DNA from: Actinophytocola xanthii
GTDB lineage: Bacteria > Actinomycetota > Actinomycetes > Mycobacteriales > Pseudonocardiaceae
DNA: 64,000 nucleotides
Direction: 5' to 3'
Assembly (NCBI RefSeq): GCF_001921205.1
Contig: NZ_MSIE01000040.1
Location: forward strand, 60,208 to 124,207
A model generated the notes under the pieces. It worked only from the letters and a program-made list of their open reading frames with translations. It did not search any database and was not told where the DNA came from. Positions 60,455-64,000 of the stretch are shown piece after piece; within the stretch, counting starts at the first letter, position 1; each line of letters starts with the position of its first letter. Position numbers and translations under genes: made by a program.

Positions 60455-61086
60455 AGGAGGCCCTCCCGGAGCGTGAAGGCGACGGCGTGGGCCCGGTTGC
60501 GCAGGCGGAAACGACGGGTGATGCCGTGCACGACGCCGGTCACCGTGCGGGTCGAGTAGCAGAGGCGCCTGGCGATCTCGCCGGTCTCGTGCCCCTCGGC
60601 CACCAGCCGCAGCACCGCACGCTCCCGCTCGGTCAACACGCTCCCCCGCGGCCCGGCGGAACCGTCGGCCCCCTCCCGTACGCTGGAAACCGGGGGCCGG
60701 AGGCCAACCCCCCACCCCACCAGCTCCTCGAGCATCCCCGCCGACATCGCGCAGTCGCCCCCGGCCGCGGCCAGCACGGCCCCGCCCAGCCGCGCCGCGC
60801 TCGCCTCGCCCGTGCGCAGCAGCCCGCTGACCCCCGCCGCGACCGCCCGCCGGGCCTCGGCCGGCGACAGCTCCGGGGCCACCAGCACGACCCGCGGCCG
60901 GTGCCGCGCCCCCAGCGTGGCGGTGACGAGCCCCAGCGCACCGTCGCCCATCCGGTCGACCACGACCACCGCCACCTGGGCGGGCTCCTCCGGCGAGGTC
61001 GGCTCGACCTCCGGACACGCGCGCAGCGCCTCGGCCACGGGGGTTCCCAGCACCGGGTCCAGCGCGACAACCTCCGCCCGCACCAT
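60451..61086 (-). CDS. LuxR-family regulator, copy 1
   Basis: This 211-residue protein has a degenerate receiver-like N-terminus (VVALDPVLGTPVAEALRACP, VVLVAPELSPAEARRAVAAG) and a C-terminal HTH: LTERERAVLRLVAEGHETGE, IARRLCYSTRTVTGVVHGIT. It is paralogous to the gene it overlaps. No conserved phospho-acceptor Asp is evident, so control is probably by ligand or protein contact. It is divergent from the LanM gene. The motif AAATGTGGG occurs once in front of each divergent gene. Confidence 0.88.
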   Translation of the reverse strand: MVRAEVVALDPVLGTPVAEALRACPEVEPTSPEEPAQVAVVVVDRMGDGALGLVTATLGARHRPRVVLVAPELSPAEARRAVAAGVSGLLRTGEASAARLGGAVLAAAGGDCAMSAGMLEELVGWGVGLRPPVSSVREGADGSAGPRGSVLTERERAVLRLVAEGHETGEIARRLCYSTRTVTGVVHGITRRFRLRNRAHAVAFTLREGLL

Positions 61087-61159
61087 CGCCCGCCTCCGCT
61101 CTCCGCTCCGGCGGCCCAGCGTGGCGCGCGCTCCCGCGCCCGCGCATCCGGTCGTGTCC

Positions 61160-61261
61160 CCCACATTTCCGCCAGGACGGCGACCAGCACGCATCCGACG
61201 CCGACCAGGCACGACACCCGCGCGCCCCCGGCGCCGCGGCATGGTCGATCGCAAATGTGGG
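61160..61261. promoter_or_regulatory. Paired AAATGTGGG motifs in the LuxR/LanM gap
   Basis: CCCACATTT (61160-61168) and AAATGTGGG (61253-61261) are perfect inverted copies 84 bp apart. In gene orientation each reads GSAAATGTGGG, 74 bp before the LuxR start and about 50 bp before the LanM start. They may be regulator sites or matching promoter elements. Confidence 0.45.
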
Positions 61262-61310
61262 TGCCCAGTACCCATGACCGCCGTCGCGCCGGTCTGGCAC
61301 CGTGCCGGTG

Positions 61311-64000
61311 GTGAGCCCAGCCACGCGGACCGCGGCCGTCACGGGGACGGCGGGGGCGGGCCTGGCGGACCCCGCGTGGTGGGCCCCGGGCGTCGCCCTG
61401 CACGAGCGGGGCGATCCGGCCGTCCCTGGCGCGGTGGACGGCCGGGGGTCGGTCGGTGACCCGGCCGGCAACTCCAGGGACCCCGCGTTCGCCGCACGCC
61501 TGAGCGACCTCGGCGTGGCGGACACGGCGTCCGGCGGGTCGCCGGCCGACCTCGCCCGGCGGCTTCCCCGCCCGGCCTGGGCCGCGCTCGCCGAGCGCGC
61601 GGTCCGCGCCGCCCGACCGCTCGAGACCCATCCGCCGGAGCCGCGGCGGGTGGACTGGCGCTTCGCCTTCGCCCGGGTGCTGGACCCCTTCGTGGCCGAG
61701 GCGGCGACCGCGATCCGGGCCGGGACGCCAGGCAGCGAGCACGTCGACCTGGACCGGGTGGCCGAGGGTGTCGGTGCCGCCCTGGGCTCCTGGCTGGTCG
61801 ACATCGCCGTCCGCACGCTGGTCACCGAGCTGCACCGCTGGCGCGCCGAGGACCGGCTGGACGGCGACGACGGGCGGGCCCGCTTCGACGACTTCGTCCG
61901 GCAGCTGACCACGCCACCCGGTCTCGGCGAGGTGCTCGGCCGGTACCCGGTGCTGGCCAGGCTGCTCGCCCAGGCCACGAGCGGCACGGTCGCGGCGACG
62001 CTCGAGCTGCTGGCCCGGTTCGGCGAGGACCGCGCGGAGCTGGTGCGGACGCTGCTCGGCGGCACCGACCCCGGCGCCCTGGTCGCCCTGCACGGGGCAC
62101 GCGGCGACCGGCACGCCGGCGGCCGCTCGGTGACGCTGCTCGAGTTCGCCGGCGGTGCCCTCGTCGTCTACAAGCCCCGCGACCTCGCGCCCCAGGTGTG
62201 CTTCACCCGCTTCCTGGACCGGCTGGAGGGCCTCGCGCCCGGCCTGTTCCCGCGCTCGCCCGCGCTGCTCGCCCGCCCCGGCTACGGCTGGTCGGAGCAC
62301 GTCCCGGCCCGGCCGCTGACCGACCGCGCCGGAGCCGACCGGTTCTACCGGCGCCAGGGTGCCCTGCTCGCGCTGCTGCACGGCCTGCGGGCGACCGACG
62401 TGCACTACGAGAACCTCATCGCGCACGGCGACCAGCCGGTGCTGGTCGACGTGGAGACGCTGTTCCAGCCGGACCTCTCGCCCGCCGGCCCGGGGGACCC
62501 GGCCGCCGACGCGCTGGCCGCCTCGGTGCACCGCACCGCGCTGCTGCCGCTGGTGACCGTCGGCGAGCAGGGCATGGCCGACCTGTCCGGCCTCGGCGGC
62601 GACCCGGGCCACTCGCCCTCCTCGGTCGTGGACTGGCTCGACCCGGGCACCGACCGGATGCGGCTGACCCGCCGCACCGCACGCATGGCGGGCGCGGCGA
62701 ACCGGCCTCGGCTGGACGGCCGCGAGGTCGACCCCGCCAACCACGAGCAGGCGCTGCTCGCGGGGTTCCGGCAGGCCTACGACACCATCGCGGCGCACCG
62801 CGGGGAGCTCGCCGAGCTGGCGGCGGAGCACGCGGACCTGCGGGTGCGCGTGGTCACCCGACCGACCTGGGTGTACGGAACGCTGCTGGACGAGACGACC
62901 CACCCCGACGTGCTGGCGGACGCGCTCGACCGCGACCGGGCCCTGGCCGTGCTCCACCAGGGCCGTACCGGCGAGCCGCTGGTGGCACAGCTGCTGGCAC
63001 ACGAGGTGGCCGCGCTGTGGGCAGGCGACGTTCCGCTGTTCACCGCGGGGGTCGGCGACGGCCGGCTGCGCACCGCGGAAGGCGCGCCGCTGCCGGTCCC
63101 GCTGCCGAGGACGGGTCTGGCCGCGGCGCGGGAGACGCTGGCCGGCCTGGGTGAGGTCGACCGGCGCGACCAGGAGTGGGTCGTCTCGGCGACCCTGGCC
63201 ACCCGCCGCCGCGCCGGCGCTCATCCGGTCGCCGCACCGGTCGCCGCCGAGGGCGCGGCGGCGCATCCCGACGAGCTGCTGGCCGCGGCGTGCGCGGTGG
63301 CCGACCGGCTCGTCGCGGGCGGGCTGGCGGCCGACGGGCGGGTGAACTGGCTGGGCCTGGAGGTGGTCGAGCGGCGGCAGTGGCTGGTCCTGCCGCTGGG
63401 GGCGAGCCTGGGCAGCGGGTACCTCGGGGTCGCCGTGTTCCTGGCCCAGCTCGCCGCGCTCACCGGCATCGGCCGCTACGCCGACCAGGCACACCGCGCC
63501 GTCGGCGACACCCCCGCGCTGGTGCACCTGCTCGCCACCCGCCCGGACCTGGTGACCGCGATCGGCTGCGGCGGGCTGCACGGCCTGGGCGGCATCGCCT
63601 TCGGCCTGGCCCGGCTGGGTTCCCTGCTCGACGACCAGGGCCTGCGGGAGGCCGCCGCGGCCGCGGTTCCGCTGGCCGTCTCGGCGGCGACCCCGGCCGC
63701 GGAGGCCGGCTGGGCGGGTGGGCTGGCGGGCTGCCTCGCCGCGCTGAGCGCGGTGGGCGCCGAGCTGGACCTGGACATCACCGCCGGCGCCGACCGGTGC
63801 GCCACCGAGCTCACCGGCCGGGTCGACCGGGCGCTGGAACCGGTCGCCGACGACGGGGCGGGCTTCGGCGACGGCCTGGCGGGGGTCGGGTGGGCGCTGT
63901 CCACGTTCGGTCCCGACCCGGTCCACCGCGCGGCCGGGCAGCGGGCGGTCACGAGGGCCGCGGCCGGCGGCACCGACGAGCCGGGGTGGTGCCGGGGGCG
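61311..64000 (+). CDS. Class II lanthipeptide synthetase LanM, C-terminus beyond window
   Basis: 896 codons are visible; full LanMs have about 1000. The dehydratase domain has the ATP-lysine region RSVTLLEFAGGALVVYKPRD, TDVHYENLIAHGDQPVLVDV and the following ETLF. The LanC-like cyclase domain begins near residue 680 (SGYLGVAVFLAQLAALTGIG) and includes GCGGLHGLGGIAFGLARLG. The window ends right at EPGWCRGR, where the first zinc cysteine (WCxG) lies. The enzyme dehydrates Ser/Thr and forms (methyl)lanthionine rings. No LanA precursor was found in the window and it may lie further right. The GTG at 61311 is chosen; in-frame GTGs at 61302 and 61308 are alternatives. Confidence 0.93.
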   Translation, partial: MSPATRTAAVTGTAGAGLADPAWWAPGVALHERGDPAVPGAVDGRGSVGDPAGNSRDPAFAARLSDLGVADTASGGSPADLARRLPRPAWAALAERAVRAARPLETHPPEPRRVDWRFAFARVLDPFVAEAATAIRAGTPGSEHVDLDRVAEGVGAALGSWLVDIAVRTLVTELHRWRAEDRLDGDDGRARFDDFVRQLTTPPGLGEVLGRYPVLARLLAQATSGTVAATLELLARFGEDRAELVRTLLGGTDPGALVALHGARGDRHAGGRSVTLLEFAGGALVVYKPRDLAPQVCFTRFLDRLEGLAPGLFPRSPALLARPGYGWSEHVPARPLTDRAGADRFYRRQGALLALLHGLRATDVHYENLIAHGDQPVLVDVETLFQPDLSPAGPGDPAADALAASVHRTALLPLVTVGEQGMADLSGLGGDPGHSPSSVVDWLDPGTDRMRLTRRTARMAGAANRPRLDGREVDPANHEQALLAGFRQAYDTIAAHRGELAELAAEHADLRVRVVTRPTWVYGTLLDETTHPDVLADALDRDRALAVLHQGRTGEPLVAQLLAHEVAALWAGDVPLFTAGVGDGRLRTAEGAPLPVPLPRTGLAAARETLAGLGEVDRRDQEWVVSATLATRRRAGAHPVAAPVAAEGAAAHPDELLAAACAVADRLVAGGLAADGRVNWLGLEVVERRQWLVLPLGASLGSGYLGVAVFLAQLAALTGIGRYADQAHRAVGDTPALVHLLATRPDLVTAIGCGGLHGLGGIAFGLARLGSLLDDQGLREAAAAAVPLAVSAATPAAEAGWAGGLAGCLAALSAVGAELDLDITAGADRCATELTGRVDRALEPVADDGAGFGDGLAGVGWALSTFGPDPVHRAAGQRAVTRAAAGGTDEPGWCRG

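Noticed and set aside
61241..61459. Short forward frame starting ATG with two early cysteines, considered as a LanA precursor
   Set aside because: It overlaps the lanM start in another frame, has no leader/core division and becomes Gly/Arg-rich noise.
60633..63926. Very long reverse-strand frame opposite lanM (over 1000 codons)
   Set aside because: It is an antisense frame produced by high GC at third positions; composition is biased and motifs are absent, whereas the forward frame is a clear LanM.

Overview
The window is gene-dense, very GC-rich DNA with frequent GTG starts and 1-4 nt gene overlaps. Its content (DUF742/roadblock conservon proteins, CysNC, TIGR04222 proteins, DUF1048/PadR sets, DUF3311-MctP) points to a high-GC actinobacterium, most compatible with Pseudonocardiales. 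That placement is inferred from gene content only. I see no tRNA, rRNA, CRISPR array or intact insertion sequence.

Left part (1-19 kb). A PfkB-like kinase (cut by the edge), the cytochrome c assembly protein CcsB, an M56/BlaI sensor-repressor pair and two small unknown proteins lead to an IS701-type transposase-derived gene that has lost two catalytic acidic positions. Next come a Zn/Mn ABC transporter and a large reverse-strand tetrapyrrole cluster, transcribed hemA-hemC-hemB-hemE-hemF-hemL and then the metal transporter genes. A divergent operon carries a HemY-type oxidase and an ABC-2 exporter. The cluster has oxygen-dependent HemF but no hemD or hemQ, which is unusual for Actinobacteria. 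The transposase-derived gene and hemY share a promoter block, and a 44-46 bp inverted repeat flanks hemB-hemE-hemF.

Middle part (18-47 kb). An MFS transporter, three alpha/beta hydrolases and a LacI-controlled sugar ABC transporter are followed by a DUF1214-sulfotransferase-SDR operon facing the PAPS-forming genes cysD/cysNC and a TetR gene. One operator-like sequence occurs at both promoters, so sulfonation and PAPS supply look like one small regulon. Then come an ActP/DUF485 acetate transporter, a conservon (kinase, roadblock, DUF742) without its GTPase, a patatin, a MetE-like protein, a ferredoxin-reductase-like protein, an MctP/DUF3311 transporter, a secreted esterase and a PadR/DUF1048 set.

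Right part (46-64 kb). A seven-gene operon (GH5-like glycosidase, Opp-type oligosaccharide transporter, LacI regulator) is followed by two RiPP-like loci. The first has two TIGR04222 membrane proteins with short Gly/Cys-rich tails, a DUF692 (MNIO) enzyme and a small partner protein. The second has a class II lanthipeptide synthetase (LanM, cut by the window end), two LuxR-type regulators and a TauD/SyrP-like protein whose iron-binding carboxylate is replaced by valine. The MNIO/TIGR04222 locus and the altered dioxygenase beside LanM are the best candidates for undescribed chemistry.
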